A DNA stretch of 64,000 bases from an uncultured Porphyromonadaceae bacterium (GCA_947176755.1 CAMWRW010000003.1:1-64000); one strand, 5' to 3'; counted from the stretch's first letter, positions 9,617-19,564 are shown. Made by a program: numbers and translations. Notes: generated from the sequence alone by a model not told the origin.

Positions 9617-11140
9617 TTAGCGGGTTACGCGTTCAAGCCAGCGAACCATACCGAACATTACGCTCATCGAAATCAGACAGACGCTGAAGAATACGGTCCA
9701 GGCAACCCAGATGGGGCATGCGTTATAGATCAGCGGACCTACCCACAACATCAGATTACCGATAGCTGTTGCGCCGAGCCAGAGACCCTGGCACAGACCC
9801 TGGAGATGTTTTGGAGCGACTTTCGACACGAACGAAAGGCCAAGCGGCGAGATAAAGAGTTCGGCCACGGTCAGGAAGAAATAAAGCACGAAGAGCACCC
9901 ACGGACCCGTCTTGAGCATTTCAGCCTGATCCGGGGGAAGGGCCTTGAAAGCCTCTGCCGAGGGATAACCTTTGACCCAAGAGAAAATCATAAGGAAGAG
10001 GTAGGCCAGACCGGCGAGCCCCATACCGATTGCAATCTTACGGGGTGTGGAGATTTCCTTTCCGCGACGGGAGAGGCGTGCGAAAACCCACATCACGAGA
10101 GGCGTGAGCACGATCACATAGAAAGGATTGAGTGCTTGCCAGATTTCAGGCTGAACGGAGTCGGTTTTCACAAAGTCGCGAGCGAAGAGAGATAGGGACG
10201 TACCGTTCTGATGGAACGAGAACCAGAAGAAGATTGCGATTCCGAGTACAGCAAAGAGAGCCCCCATGCGCTGGCGGATTTCTCCGGCCATACGTGCTTT
10301 CTCCTCGGGAGTGTAGCTGACGCTTTCCTGAGCTTCCTTCTTTGCAGGCGAGGGAAGGCCCTTCTTGGTGCAGATAAAGATGCAAAGGGAAATGAGCATC
10401 GCGGCCACAGAGGCGATGAATGAATAATGGATTCCGGTGTTGAAGACGTTGAGGTAACGCGTGCAGAACTCCGAGATGTTGGCCGACGCATCGCCTCCGA
10501 CTTCCGTGATAAGAGCATAGAGGTTGTTGAGGTTCTGCGTATCCATGGAGTCGGTCAGCGACAGATACTGATGGCAGAGAGCGGGCAGCGAGGCGTTGTA
10601 ACTCAAACCGTTCTCACCGAGCCACCATGAGCGGAGCATCGGAGCCACGAAGGGAGCGAGCACACCTCCGATGTTGATAAATACGTAGAAAATCTGGAAA
10701 CCGGAGTCGCGCTGGGAAGCGTAACGGGGATCATCATAGAGCTGTCCGACAATAGCCTGGAGATTGCCCTTGAAGAGACCGTTTCCGAACGCAATCAGGA
10801 AAAGGGCGGCGCAGGTGAGCACGAGGAGCCATGTGGCCGTCTCGCGCGAGGCGAAGATGGGGATGGCGAGAATAATGTAACCGATGGTCATCACCACAAG
10901 TCCCCAGATAATGGTCGATTTATAGTTCTGAGTTTTGTCGGCAATCACACCTCCGACGAGAGAAAGGATGTAGATTCCGGCATAAAAGCAGGAATAGATA
11001 ATGGCGGAGGTTTCTTCCGAGAGTCCGAATTTCGAACAAAGGAAGAGAACCAACACCGCGTTCATGATGTAATAGCCAAACCGTTCGCCCATGTTGGAGA
11101 GGGCGGCGGGAATCAGGCCTTTCGGTTGGTTGGCAAACAT
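9617..11140 (-). CDS. Proton-dependent oligopeptide (POT/PTR2) family MFS transporter
   Basis: 507 aa; LSNMGERFGYYIMNAVLVLFL, GLCQGLWLGATAIGN. Confidence 0.9.
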   Translation of the reverse strand: MFANQPKGLIPAALSNMGERFGYYIMNAVLVLFLCSKFGLSEETSAIIYSCFYAGIYILSLVGGVIADKTQNYKSTIIWGLVVMTIGYIILAIPIFASRETATWLLVLTCAALFLIAFGNGLFKGNLQAIVGQLYDDPRYASQRDSGFQIFYVFINIGGVLAPFVAPMLRSWWLGENGLSYNASLPALCHQYLSLTDSMDTQNLNNLYALITEVGGDASANISEFCTRYLNVFNTGIHYSFIASVAAMLISLCIFICTKKGLPSPAKKEAQESVSYTPEEKARMAGEIRQRMGALFAVLGIAIFFWFSFHQNGTSLSLFARDFVKTDSVQPEIWQALNPFYVIVLTPLVMWVFARLSRRGKEISTPRKIAIGMGLAGLAYLFLMIFSWVKGYPSAEAFKALPPDQAEMLKTGPWVLFVLYFFLTVAELFISPLGLSFVSKVAPKHLQGLCQGLWLGATAIGNLMLWVGPLIYNACPIWVAWTVFFSVCLISMSVMFGMVRWLERVTR

Positions 11141-11204
11141 AGCTTTTGGTTGGTTAGTTATTAGGTTTAAGGTTTGTTACATGGAAACCGGCCGGGGCTC
11201 GATC

Positions 11205-11630
11205 TTACTTGTCGAGGAGCGAGAATGCGCGGGCATAGTCGCGGATCTGTTTCACCATCGCCACCAACCCGTTGGAACGCGTGGGGGAAAGATGTTCGGA
11301 AAGGCCGATACGGTCGATGAAATAGAGGTCGGCATCAAGAATCTCACGCGGGGTCCGGTTGTTGAGCACCCGCATCAACAGCGCCACAATTCCCTTTACT
11401 ATCAGTGCATCGGAGTCGGCTCGAAAGTTAATCGTGCCGTCATCGGCACGTCGGGCGTCGATCCATACGCGGCTCTGGCAACCCTCGATAAGGTTTGCCG
11501 GCGTCTTCTCCGATTCGGGAAATTCGGGCAGCGTGTTGCCGAGATCAATGATGTAAGCATATCGGTCCATCCAGTCGGAGAGACCGTCAAACTCCTCGAT
11601 TATTTCATCTTGAGCTTCGTTGATAGTCAT
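11205..11630 (-). CDS. sufE: SufE family Fe-S cluster assembly protein
   Basis: 141 aa; YIIDLGNTLPEFPESEKTPANLIEGCQSRVWI. Confidence 0.9.
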   Translation of the reverse strand: MTINEAQDEIIEEFDGLSDWMDRYAYIIDLGNTLPEFPESEKTPANLIEGCQSRVWIDARRADDGTINFRADSDALIVKGIVALLMRVLNNRTPREILDADLYFIDRIGLSEHLSPTRSNGLVAMVKQIRDYARAFSLLDK

Positions 11631-11733
11631 AAAAAGAGGCCCCCGGGGGCGATTAAAAGTTAATGATTCCTAACGGGGAGAGGATTCAAAAGCCAAAATT
11701 AATAAAATATTTGTGGAAACGAAATAAAAGCGG

Positions 11734-11742
11734 TAACTTTGC
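11734..11742 (+). promoter_or_regulatory. -7 box TAACTTTGC for greA
   Basis: Consensus match about 127 nt upstream of the greA start codon. Confidence 0.6.
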
Positions 11743-11756
11743 GACATGAAAAGAGG

Positions 11757-11779
11757 GCCGCGGGAAATCCCGCGGCTTT
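11757..11779 (+). promoter_or_regulatory. Promoter-proximal GC-rich hairpin in greA leader
   Basis: GCCGCGGGA-AA-TCCCGCGGC-TTT beginning about 10 nt after predicted TSS. Confidence 0.55.
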
Positions 11780-11868
11780 CTGAACATACACGGCGAGCCG
11801 GCATCTGCGTGTCGGGTCGCTGACTTTTACACTATCATAAATCAACTTACTATCTTACATAACTAAGA

Positions 11869-12333
11869 ATGGCAACATATCTTACCCAAGAGGGCTACAA
11901 CAAGAAGATGCAGGAGCTTGCCGAGCTGGAAGCGCAGCGTCCGGCGGTGAAGCAAGCGATAGCCGAGGCTCGCGACAAGGGCGATCTTTCGGAAAACGCC
12001 GAATATGACGCAGCCAAGGAAGCGCAGGGCATGCTTGAGATGAAAATCGCCAAGCTGAAAGAACTCGTGGCCTCAGCCCGCATTATAGATGACAGCAAAC
12101 TGAACACGGAGGAGGTCCAGCTGCTCAATAAAGTGACGATCAAGAATGTGAGCAACGGAATGACCATGACTTACACAATCGTGACTGAGAACGAGGCGAA
12201 CCTTCGGGAACAGAAAATCTCATCGACGACTCCGATTGCAAAGGCTCTTATCGGCCATAAGGTAGGCGACGTGGTGAAAGTGCAGGTGCCGGCCGGCATT
12301 GTGGATTTCGAGATTATCAAGATTGAAATCTGA
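11869..12333 (+). CDS. greA: Transcription elongation factor GreA
   Basis: 154 aa; YLTQEGYNKKMQELAELE, EARDKGDLSENAEYDAAKE. Confidence 0.96.
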   Translation: MATYLTQEGYNKKMQELAELEAQRPAVKQAIAEARDKGDLSENAEYDAAKEAQGMLEMKIAKLKELVASARIIDDSKLNTEEVQLLNKVTIKNVSNGMTMTYTIVTENEANLREQKISSTTPIAKALIGHKVGDVVKVQVPAGIVDFEIIKIEI

Positions 12334-12452
12334 TCCGGTCGCGGGATAAAACCGCGGATAGGCCCGTCCCTGCTCCGATCTCCAAATTTTCATCCTACAC
12401 TCCCCGGAGGAGTGTTCTTGCGCAAAACCAACAGAACTCAATTCATAAAACC

Positions 12453-12842
12453 ATGACCATATTCTCAAAAATTGTAGCAGGAGAGATTCCGAGTTATAAA
12501 ATAGCCGAGGATGACCGTTATTACGCCTTCCTCGACATCAACCCGGTCAGAAGGGGCCACACGCTGGTGATACCCAAAAATGAAACTGATTATATCTTCG
12601 ACCTTTCAGACGCTGAGTTAGGCGGTCTGACAGTGTTCGCGAAGAAAGTGGCCGAAGCGATCCGGAAAGCTATTCCCTGCCGGAAAGTCGGAATGGCCGT
12701 GTTAGGACTGGAAGTGCCCCACGCCCATATCCATCTGATTCCGCTTCAGAATGAAGGAGACATGGATTTCCGCAATAAGCTCGAAGGGGTCACTCCCGAG
12801 GAACTTGCCGCAACGGCAGCCGAGATTCGCGCCGCTTTCTGA
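12453..12842 (+). CDS. HIT family hydrolase
   Basis: MTIFSKIVAGEIPSYKIAEDDRYYAFLDINP; HAHIHLIP. Confidence 0.95.
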   Translation: MTIFSKIVAGEIPSYKIAEDDRYYAFLDINPVRRGHTLVIPKNETDYIFDLSDAELGGLTVFAKKVAEAIRKAIPCRKVGMAVLGLEVPHAHIHLIPLQNEGDMDFRNKLEGVTPEELAATAAEIRAAF

Positions 12843-12862
12843 AAAAAGCTCATCATAAATTC

Positions 12863-12897
12863 GCCGGGTTCGCAACAATTTGCGGACCCGGCATTGT
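12863..12897 (+). terminator. Probable intrinsic terminator
   Basis: GCCGGGTTCGCA-ACAATT-TGCGGACCCGGC followed by a weak T-rich tract. Confidence 0.5.
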
Positions 12898-12993
12898 TAT
12901 TATTATACAGGCTCCGGGACTTCCCGTCTCAAGCCCGGGAATTTGATACTAATGTAAACATAAAGGATATTATTCTAAACATAAAATATACGT

Positions 12994-14181
12994 ATGGAAA
13001 ACTTCACATATTGGTCGCCGACGGAGTTCATTTTCGGGCGCGACACACAAAAAGAGACCGGCTCGGCCCTCGCCCGCTATGGGGCACGCAAGGTTATGAT
13101 TGTCTACGGATCAGACCGCATCGAACACAACGGATTGCTCAAAGAGGTGACCGACTCTCTGCGCGGAGCCGGCCTTGAATATGTCACGTTCAAGGGGGTA
13201 AAACCGAATCCGACCGCTCAGAATGTCTACGACGGAATCCGCGTGGCCCGCGACGAGAAGGTCGATTTTCTGCTTGCAATCGGGGGAGGTTCGCCGATTG
13301 ACGCTGCAAAAGGGATGGCCCTCGGAGCCCTCTACCCCGGCGATTTCTGGGATTTCTACTGCGGCAAGGCCACTCCGGAGGCAGCCCTTCCACTGGGCGT
13401 CGTGCTGACAATCCCGGCCGCCGGCAGCGAAGGAAGCGGAAACTCCGTGATCACCAATGAGGAGACCCATCAGAAGATTTCCGTCCGCTATCCCTTTATC
13501 CTGCGCCCTCGGTTTGCAGTGATGAACCCCGAGCTCACCTACAGCCTCCCTTGGGAGCAGACCGCTTACGGGGTTGTCGACATGATGGCCCATATATACG
13601 AGCGCTATTTCTCCAACACCCCCGGCACGGAACTCGTAGACTCCTATTCGGAAGCTATCCTGCGCGACATCATGGACCGCGCCCTTACACTCCGTCTGCA
13701 ACCTGACGACTACGACGCCCGCGCCGACGTGATGTGGGCCGGAACGCTCGCTCATAACGGACTCTGCGGAGTCGGAAAAACCGAGGACTGGGCTTCCCAT
13801 CGACTCGAACATGAAATTTCAGCCTTCTATGATGTGGCCCACGGCGCCGGACTGGCCGTTATTATTCCGGCATGGATGGAATTCTGCGCCCGCCGCAATC
13901 CCGACAAGCTCTGGAAATTCGCGATCAATGTGATGTCGGTGAACCCCGCCGGGAAAGACACCGATGAAATTATCGACGAGGGAATATCCAATCTGAAGAA
14001 CTTCTATCACGACCTGGGCCTGACCACCAACCTTCGGACCCTGCTCGGCGGAGAGGAACCGGATATCGAGAAAATGGTGAAATCGCTCCATCGCAACATG
14101 GGCGACACTCTCGGAAATTATGTCAAACTCTCGATGGATGACTGCCGGGAAATCTACCGAATCGCCTGCGAGGCGGAATAA
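12994..14181 (+). CDS. Iron-containing alcohol dehydrogenase (butanol dehydrogenase/YqhD-like)
   Basis: 395 aa; LAIGGGSPIDAAKGMA, AHGAGLAVIIPAW. Confidence 0.93.
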   Translation: MENFTYWSPTEFIFGRDTQKETGSALARYGARKVMIVYGSDRIEHNGLLKEVTDSLRGAGLEYVTFKGVKPNPTAQNVYDGIRVARDEKVDFLLAIGGGSPIDAAKGMALGALYPGDFWDFYCGKATPEAALPLGVVLTIPAAGSEGSGNSVITNEETHQKISVRYPFILRPRFAVMNPELTYSLPWEQTAYGVVDMMAHIYERYFSNTPGTELVDSYSEAILRDIMDRALTLRLQPDDYDARADVMWAGTLAHNGLCGVGKTEDWASHRLEHEISAFYDVAHGAGLAVIIPAWMEFCARRNPDKLWKFAINVMSVNPAGKDTDEIIDEGISNLKNFYHDLGLTTNLRTLLGGEEPDIEKMVKSLHRNMGDTLGNYVKLSMDDCREIYRIACEAE

Positions 14182-14190
14182 TTCTCGGGT

Positions 14191-15858
14191 ATGGAAAAAG
14201 TCGATATCAAAAACTTCATAAAAATCTACGAAAAGAGCTTCATCGAGAACTGGGATCTCCCTGCTCTCACCGACTATGTGTCCGGGAAGACGATGAATTA
14301 CAGCGATGTCGCGACAAGCATAGCGAAAATCCACACGTTCTACGACTCGATAGGTCTTCGGAAGGGGGATAAAGTTGCGTTGTGCGGAAAAGATTCGGTG
14401 AACTGGGTGCTGATCTATATGGCCACCGTGACCTACGGAGCCATTATCGTGCCGATTCTTTCGGAGTTCAACCCTGTCGACGTGACACATATCGTGAACC
14501 ATTGCGACGCTACCCTCTTTTTCATCTCCGAGCACCTCTGGGAACCGATCGAGCCCGAGGCTTTGCTGAAGCCTCGGGGCGTGCTTGAGATCGAGAGTTT
14601 CAAATTGCTCCATGAAAAGGAGGGAGAGGAACTGCGCCGCCATCTCCGGCTTCTGACACGCCGATTCCGCCGTCTATATCCCGGAGGCTTCACATCGGAG
14701 AATATCCACTATGCCGAGCGCGACAACAGCGAGGTGTCAGAAATCAATTACACGTCAGGCACGACAGGCTTCTCGAAGGGAGTGATGCTTACGGGCGAGA
14801 ATCTTGCCGGGAATGTATGCTTCGGCATGGAGACGATGCTTCATTTCCGGAGTTCGCGAGCCTTGGCATTCCTTCCGCTGGCCCACGCCTACGGCTGTGC
14901 ATTCGACATGCTGACCCCGCTGGCCGTCGGATCACACATCACTCTTCTGGGCAAGATACCCTCGCCCCGCGTTCTCCTCAAAGCTATGGCCGAGGTGAAG
15001 CCGAACCTCGTTATATGCGTGCCCCTTATCCTCGAAAAAATCTACAAGAGTCAGATTCTGCCGATGATTTCCAAGGGGACAATGCGCTGGACACTTGCCG
15101 TTCCATTCCTTGACTCCTTCATATATTCTAAAATCCGTAAGAAACTGATTGATGCATTCGGAGGAGAATTCGAGGAGGTGATAGTCGGCGGGGCTCCCCT
15201 CAACCATGAAGTGGAGGATTTCCTTTACAAAATCAAGTTCCCTTTTACCGTCGGCTACGGCATGACCGAATGCGGCCCTCTCATCAGCTATACACCCTGG
15301 AAAGAGTTCATCCCGGGCTCGTCAGGCCGGACGCTTCCCAACATGGAGTCGAAAATCGATTCTCCCGACCCGGAAAACATTCCCGGGGAAATCTGTGTGA
15401 GGGGGGCGAACAGGATGAAGGGATATTACCGCAATCCCAAAGCGACGGAGGCTGTCATAGACAAGGATGGCTGGCTCCACACAGGCGACATGGGCACGCG
15501 CAGCAAGGATGGCACACTCTTTTTACGCGGACGTTCGAAAACGATGCTTCTCTCGGCATCGGGCCAGAATATCTATCCGGAAGAGATCGAGGCGAAGCTC
15601 AACAATATGCCCTTCGTGTCGGAGAGTCTTGTCGTGGACCGCGATGGCCGTCTTACTGCGCTCGTATATCCTGATTATGCCGCTCTTGACCGATTTGAGA
15701 TCGGAGTCAACGACCTTGATTCCACAATGGAGAATATCCGGAAAGAGCTCAACAAGCTTGTTGCTCCCTACGAACAAATCCAAAAGATTGTGTTGATGCC
15801 CAACGAGTTTGAAAAGACTCCGAAACGAAGCATCAAGCGATTCCTCTACACGCATTGA
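14191..15858 (+). CDS. AMP-binding long-chain fatty acid--CoA ligase family
   Basis: 555 aa; INYTSGTTGFSKGVMLT, GYGMTECGPLISY. Confidence 0.93.
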   Translation: MEKVDIKNFIKIYEKSFIENWDLPALTDYVSGKTMNYSDVATSIAKIHTFYDSIGLRKGDKVALCGKDSVNWVLIYMATVTYGAIIVPILSEFNPVDVTHIVNHCDATLFFISEHLWEPIEPEALLKPRGVLEIESFKLLHEKEGEELRRHLRLLTRRFRRLYPGGFTSENIHYAERDNSEVSEINYTSGTTGFSKGVMLTGENLAGNVCFGMETMLHFRSSRALAFLPLAHAYGCAFDMLTPLAVGSHITLLGKIPSPRVLLKAMAEVKPNLVICVPLILEKIYKSQILPMISKGTMRWTLAVPFLDSFIYSKIRKKLIDAFGGEFEEVIVGGAPLNHEVEDFLYKIKFPFTVGYGMTECGPLISYTPWKEFIPGSSGRTLPNMESKIDSPDPENIPGEICVRGANRMKGYYRNPKATEAVIDKDGWLHTGDMGTRSKDGTLFLRGRSKTMLLSASGQNIYPEEIEAKLNNMPFVSESLVVDRDGRLTALVYPDYAALDRFEIGVNDLDSTMENIRKELNKLVAPYEQIQKIVLMPNEFEKTPKRSIKRFLYTH

Positions 15859-15876
15859 CATCGCGCACGAAAAGCT

Positions 15877-15910
15877 AAAAAATCCGTTCCTCGTGAACGG
15901 ATTTTTTATT
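15877..15910 (+). terminator. Intrinsic terminator
   Basis: AAAAAATCCGTTC-CTC-GTGAACGGATTTTTT. Confidence 0.75.
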
Positions 15911-15967
15911 TTCGCGCGCTTTTATTATCTTTGACGTTCGTAAAACGCCATCCGGCGCTGCAAATTC

Positions 15968-16864
15968 ATGGATTTTATGATTCCATCCTTCTCCGACTGG
16001 CTACGCCTCATGCGTCCGGCGCAATGGATAAAAAACCTTTTTGTGTTCTTTCCTGCCATTTTCGGCGGAGGCCTTCTTGATGCCCGGATTTTTATAGGAG
16101 CTTGCGAGAGTTTCATTATCTTTTGCCTGCTCGCCTCGTCCATCTATGTGATTAACGACATCCGCGACCGGGAGGCCGACCGGGCACATCCGGAGAAGTG
16201 CCGGCGCCCTATCGCTTCCGGGCGGATAAGTAAGAAAACGGCCGTCGGGTTTGCCCTGACTCTTGATTTCCTCTGGATTTTCCTGACCTATATATGGTTC
16301 GGGTTTCGCCCGGAGGTCTGGGCAATCGTGGGGGGCTATTTTCTCATGAACCTCGCCTATTCCATGGGTCTGAAACAAGTTGCGATCGTCGACGTGTTTA
16401 TAGTCTCGGCGGGATTCGTGTTGCGCGTCCTGATGGGAGGTGTGGTGTGCCGGATATGGGTTTCGCCGTGGTTGATAATGATGGTGCTCCTCGGGACGCT
16501 TCTGATCGCATTCGGCAAACGGCGAGACGACGTGCTTCTCATGGAGGCGGGCCACAAAGCGACCCGCAAATCAATCACGACCTATAACATACAGTTTATC
16601 AATCAAGTTCTCTCAATGCTGTCGGCGGCCACGATCGTTGCCTACGTCTGCTACACGTTGAGTCCGGCCGTGGAAGAGCGGTTCGGCTCGGAATATATCT
16701 ATCTGACGAGCATATTCGTGATTGCAGCTCTTCTCCGCTATCTTCAGATAGCGGTCGTGTTCGAACGGAGCGGGCGACCGACACAAATTCTATATGGCGA
16801 CCGCTTCATCGTGGCGTGCGCCCTTCTCTGGATGATTTCCTTCCTCATAATAATTTATTGCTGA
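15968..16864 (+). CDS. UbiA family prenyltransferase, decaprenyl-phosphate phosphoribosyltransferase-like
   Basis: 298 aa; MRPAQWIKNLFVFFPAIFGGG, NDIRDREADRAHPEKCRRPIASG. Confidence 0.85.
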   Translation: MDFMIPSFSDWLRLMRPAQWIKNLFVFFPAIFGGGLLDARIFIGACESFIIFCLLASSIYVINDIRDREADRAHPEKCRRPIASGRISKKTAVGFALTLDFLWIFLTYIWFGFRPEVWAIVGGYFLMNLAYSMGLKQVAIVDVFIVSAGFVLRVLMGGVVCRIWVSPWLIMMVLLGTLLIAFGKRRDDVLLMEAGHKATRKSITTYNIQFINQVLSMLSAATIVAYVCYTLSPAVEERFGSEYIYLTSIFVIAALLRYLQIAVVFERSGRPTQILYGDRFIVACALLWMISFLIIIYC

Positions 16865-16866
16865 TC

Positions 16867-17460
16867 ATGCCTTCAGGAAAGATTATAAGTGCATTTGACT
16901 TTGACGGGACAATCACCTGCCGCGACACCTTCTCCGATTTCGCCATCTTCGCGGTCGGGAGAAAGCGATGGCTGGAGAGCTTGTTGCGCTGCACGCCGGT
17001 GCTCGCGGGATGGAAGCTGGGAATGGTGAAGGCGGAAAAGGCAAAGCAACGTCTCTTCTCAGCCCTCTACGCGGGAATGCCGTCGGAGGAGTTTCACGCA
17101 CTTGGCCGGAAATATGCATTCAGAATCAATACGCTGCTGCGGCCGTCGGTCGTGGCCAAGCTACGGGAAGCAGCCGGTCGGGGCGACGAAGTGGCCATAG
17201 TGTCGGCAAGTGTCGGCGACTGGATTCGTCCCTGGGCAGGCTCGATGGGCGTTGACTATGTGCTCGCCACGGAGGCGGAAATCGGTCCTGACGGACGGCT
17301 CACGGGCCGCTTCTCGACACGCAACTGCAACGGCGCGGAGAAAGTGAAACGCCTGCTCGAAACCTTTCCCGACCGGAAGAATGCTATCCTCGTTGCCTAC
17401 GGCGATTCCCGGGGCGACGCGAGGATGCTGAAGGAGGCTGACTATCCCCATTATGTCTGA
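16867..17460 (+). CDS. HAD-IB family phosphatase
   Basis: KIISAFDFDGTITCRDTFSDF motif; start set at ATG 16867. Confidence 0.88.
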   Translation: MPSGKIISAFDFDGTITCRDTFSDFAIFAVGRKRWLESLLRCTPVLAGWKLGMVKAEKAKQRLFSALYAGMPSEEFHALGRKYAFRINTLLRPSVVAKLREAAGRGDEVAIVSASVGDWIRPWAGSMGVDYVLATEAEIGPDGRLTGRFSTRNCNGAEKVKRLLETFPDRKNAILVAYGDSRGDARMLKEADYPHYV

Positions 17461-17479
17461 ATTTCAAAACCTGCATAAC

Positions 17480-19126
17480 ATGAAAAGATTTTTAACAGCG
17501 GCGGCCGTTGCCGCCCTCTGCGCGGCTCCCAATGCGGAGGCCTGCACCAACCTTATCGCTACCAAGGGGGCGACAGCCGACGGTTCGGTCATGATGACCT
17601 ATTCCGCCGATTCCCACACCCTCTATGGATTCCTTCATCACAGCCCCTCCGGCAAGCACTCGGCGGGAGATGTGCGCCGTGTCGTGGAATGGGACACGGG
17701 GAAGCCGCTTGGAGAAATTCCTCAGGTGAAAGAGACCTATAACGTGATTGGAAACATGAACGAACATCAGGTCGTGATCGGCGAATCGACCTGGGGAGGG
17801 CGCAAAGAACTTGCCGACACAACGGGTCAGGCTATCGTCGACTATGGAGAACTTATCTACATAACGCTCGAACGCGCCCGCACGGCCCGCGAGGCACTTG
17901 ACATCATGACGACGCTCGTGGCCGACAACGGCTATGCCTCAGGAGGGGAATCATTCACGATCGCCGACAAGAATGAGGTCTGGGTGATGGAGATGATAGG
18001 CAAGGGAGCCGAGAAGGGAGCTGTCTGGATTGCAGTCCGCATCCCCGACGGCGCAATATGCGGCCATGCCAACGAACCGCGAATCCGACAGGTCAATCTC
18101 AAGGATAAGGAGAACGTAAAATATTCCAAGGATATGATTTCTTTCGCTCGCAAACGGGGATATTTCAACGGCAAGGATGCCGATTTCTCTTTTGCGGATG
18201 TCTACGGCGAACATGACGCGTCGACTCGCCGAGGCTGCGACGGCCGCGTATGGAGCTTCTTCCGCCGTTTCAACAAGGAAGCGGATAAATATTTCGCGTG
18301 GTGTAACGCCGATTCCGACGTTCCGATGCCCCTCTATGTGTTCCCCGACAAGAAACTGACGCTTGAGGATATGCAGAACTCAATGCGCGACCTCTTTCAG
18401 GACACTCCCTATACAATGACTGAAGATCCGGGCGCCGGACCTTACCACTCGCCCTATCGCTGGCGACCGATGGAATATGAGGTCGACGGCAAGAAATATT
18501 GCATGGAACGCGCAATCGCCACTCAGCAGACCGGCTGGAGCTTTGTTTCGCAGAGCCGCGACTGGCTTCCGGATCCTGTCGGCGGACGCCTCTGGTTCGG
18601 CACGGACGACACCAACTTCACGGTCTATATGCCGATTTATTGCTCGGTTACGGAAGTGCCGCTCCAGCTGAAGGAAGGAGATATCCAGACATTCGATAAG
18701 GATGCCAATTTCTGGATGACCAACATCGTGGCCAATCAGGCTTACAACCGCTATTCGCAAATGATTCCCGACATACGCAAAGTGCAGTCGGAGCTTGAAA
18801 CCGAGTTCATTAAAGCCGCCAATGACCTCGACTCCCCTCTCACCCAACTCTACAAAGAGGGGGGCAACGAAGCTGTGAGCCTGCTTACCAACCAGCTGGC
18901 CGCCAGGGCCGCCGAACAAGCCACGAATGCATATCGCGACCTGGCGATCTATCTTTTCGTGAAATATATGGATGGAAATCAGAAAAAGACCGATGAGAAT
19001 GGCAACTTCATAAAGAGTGAATATGGAATGCCTGTTTATCCTGATTTCCCGGGATATCCGGACCCCGCCTATTATGAAAACATCGTGAAGGCAACCGGCG
19101 ACCATTTCCTCATCAAAGAGAAATAA
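17480..19126 (+). CDS. C69 family dipeptidase (secreted)
   Basis: MKRFLTAAAVAALCAAPNAEACTNLIATKGATADGSVMMTYSADSH; Cys follows signal peptide as in C69 enzymes. Confidence 0.93.
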   Translation: MKRFLTAAAVAALCAAPNAEACTNLIATKGATADGSVMMTYSADSHTLYGFLHHSPSGKHSAGDVRRVVEWDTGKPLGEIPQVKETYNVIGNMNEHQVVIGESTWGGRKELADTTGQAIVDYGELIYITLERARTAREALDIMTTLVADNGYASGGESFTIADKNEVWVMEMIGKGAEKGAVWIAVRIPDGAICGHANEPRIRQVNLKDKENVKYSKDMISFARKRGYFNGKDADFSFADVYGEHDASTRRGCDGRVWSFFRRFNKEADKYFAWCNADSDVPMPLYVFPDKKLTLEDMQNSMRDLFQDTPYTMTEDPGAGPYHSPYRWRPMEYEVDGKKYCMERAIATQQTGWSFVSQSRDWLPDPVGGRLWFGTDDTNFTVYMPIYCSVTEVPLQLKEGDIQTFDKDANFWMTNIVANQAYNRYSQMIPDIRKVQSELETEFIKAANDLDSPLTQLYKEGGNEAVSLLTNQLAARAAEQATNAYRDLAIYLFVKYMDGNQKKTDENGNFIKSEYGMPVYPDFPGYPDPAYYENIVKATGDHFLIKEK

Positions 19127-19143
19127 TTTCGCAGACATACTTA

Positions 19144-19195
19144 AAAGCCCGCATCACCGAGGCCCACAGCGGTCCGATGATGCGGGCTTTTTTTA
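19144..19195 (+). terminator. Intrinsic terminator
   Basis: AAAGCCCGCATCA...TGATGCGGGCTTTTTTT. Confidence 0.75.
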
Positions 19196-19246
19196 CAAGT
19201 TGTCGATTGCGACCCTTCCGGTGTGAATCACGCTTTGTAACAGGCA

Positions 19247-19320
19247 TAAAAAAAATTGATTGTCATCCCGACAACCAATCTTGCGTTAACCTTAAAATCT
19301 AATACCATGAAAAACTCAAT
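19247..19320 (-). ncRNA. Copy B of the dispersed short RNA transcription unit
   Basis: Minus strand: TAACTTTGC-ATTGA-GTTTTTCATGGTATTAGATTTTAAGGTTAACGCAA-GATTGGTTGTC-GGGAT-GACAATCAAT-TTTTTTTT. Confidence 0.8.
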
Positions 19321-19329
19321 GCAAAGTTA
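19321..19329 (-). promoter_or_regulatory. -7 box TAACTTTGC of RNA copy B
   Basis: Matches TAnnTTTG. Confidence 0.7.
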
Positions 19330-19564
19330 GTTATATTTTTTAAAACAATGTTATAAAACATATAAAATTCTTCGATTATTAACATTTATTAAACATAAAT
19401 TAGATGATTCGCACAATAATAAATCTATGTTAACAATAATAAGCTGTATTATTAAATTCTGTTAATAATTTGCACAGTAAGAAGAATCAGCATACCTTTG
19501 CACCGTTGCATTCCACTACAACACTACAACAATAACCGAATCACCACTTAAACCTATATTGACA

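Noticed and set aside
11150-11180. Partial core-like string TTATTAGGTTTAAGGTTTG near the POT transporter start
   Set aside because: No TAnnTTTGC at the right spacing, no GTTTTTCAT and no GGGA terminator; judged coincidental.
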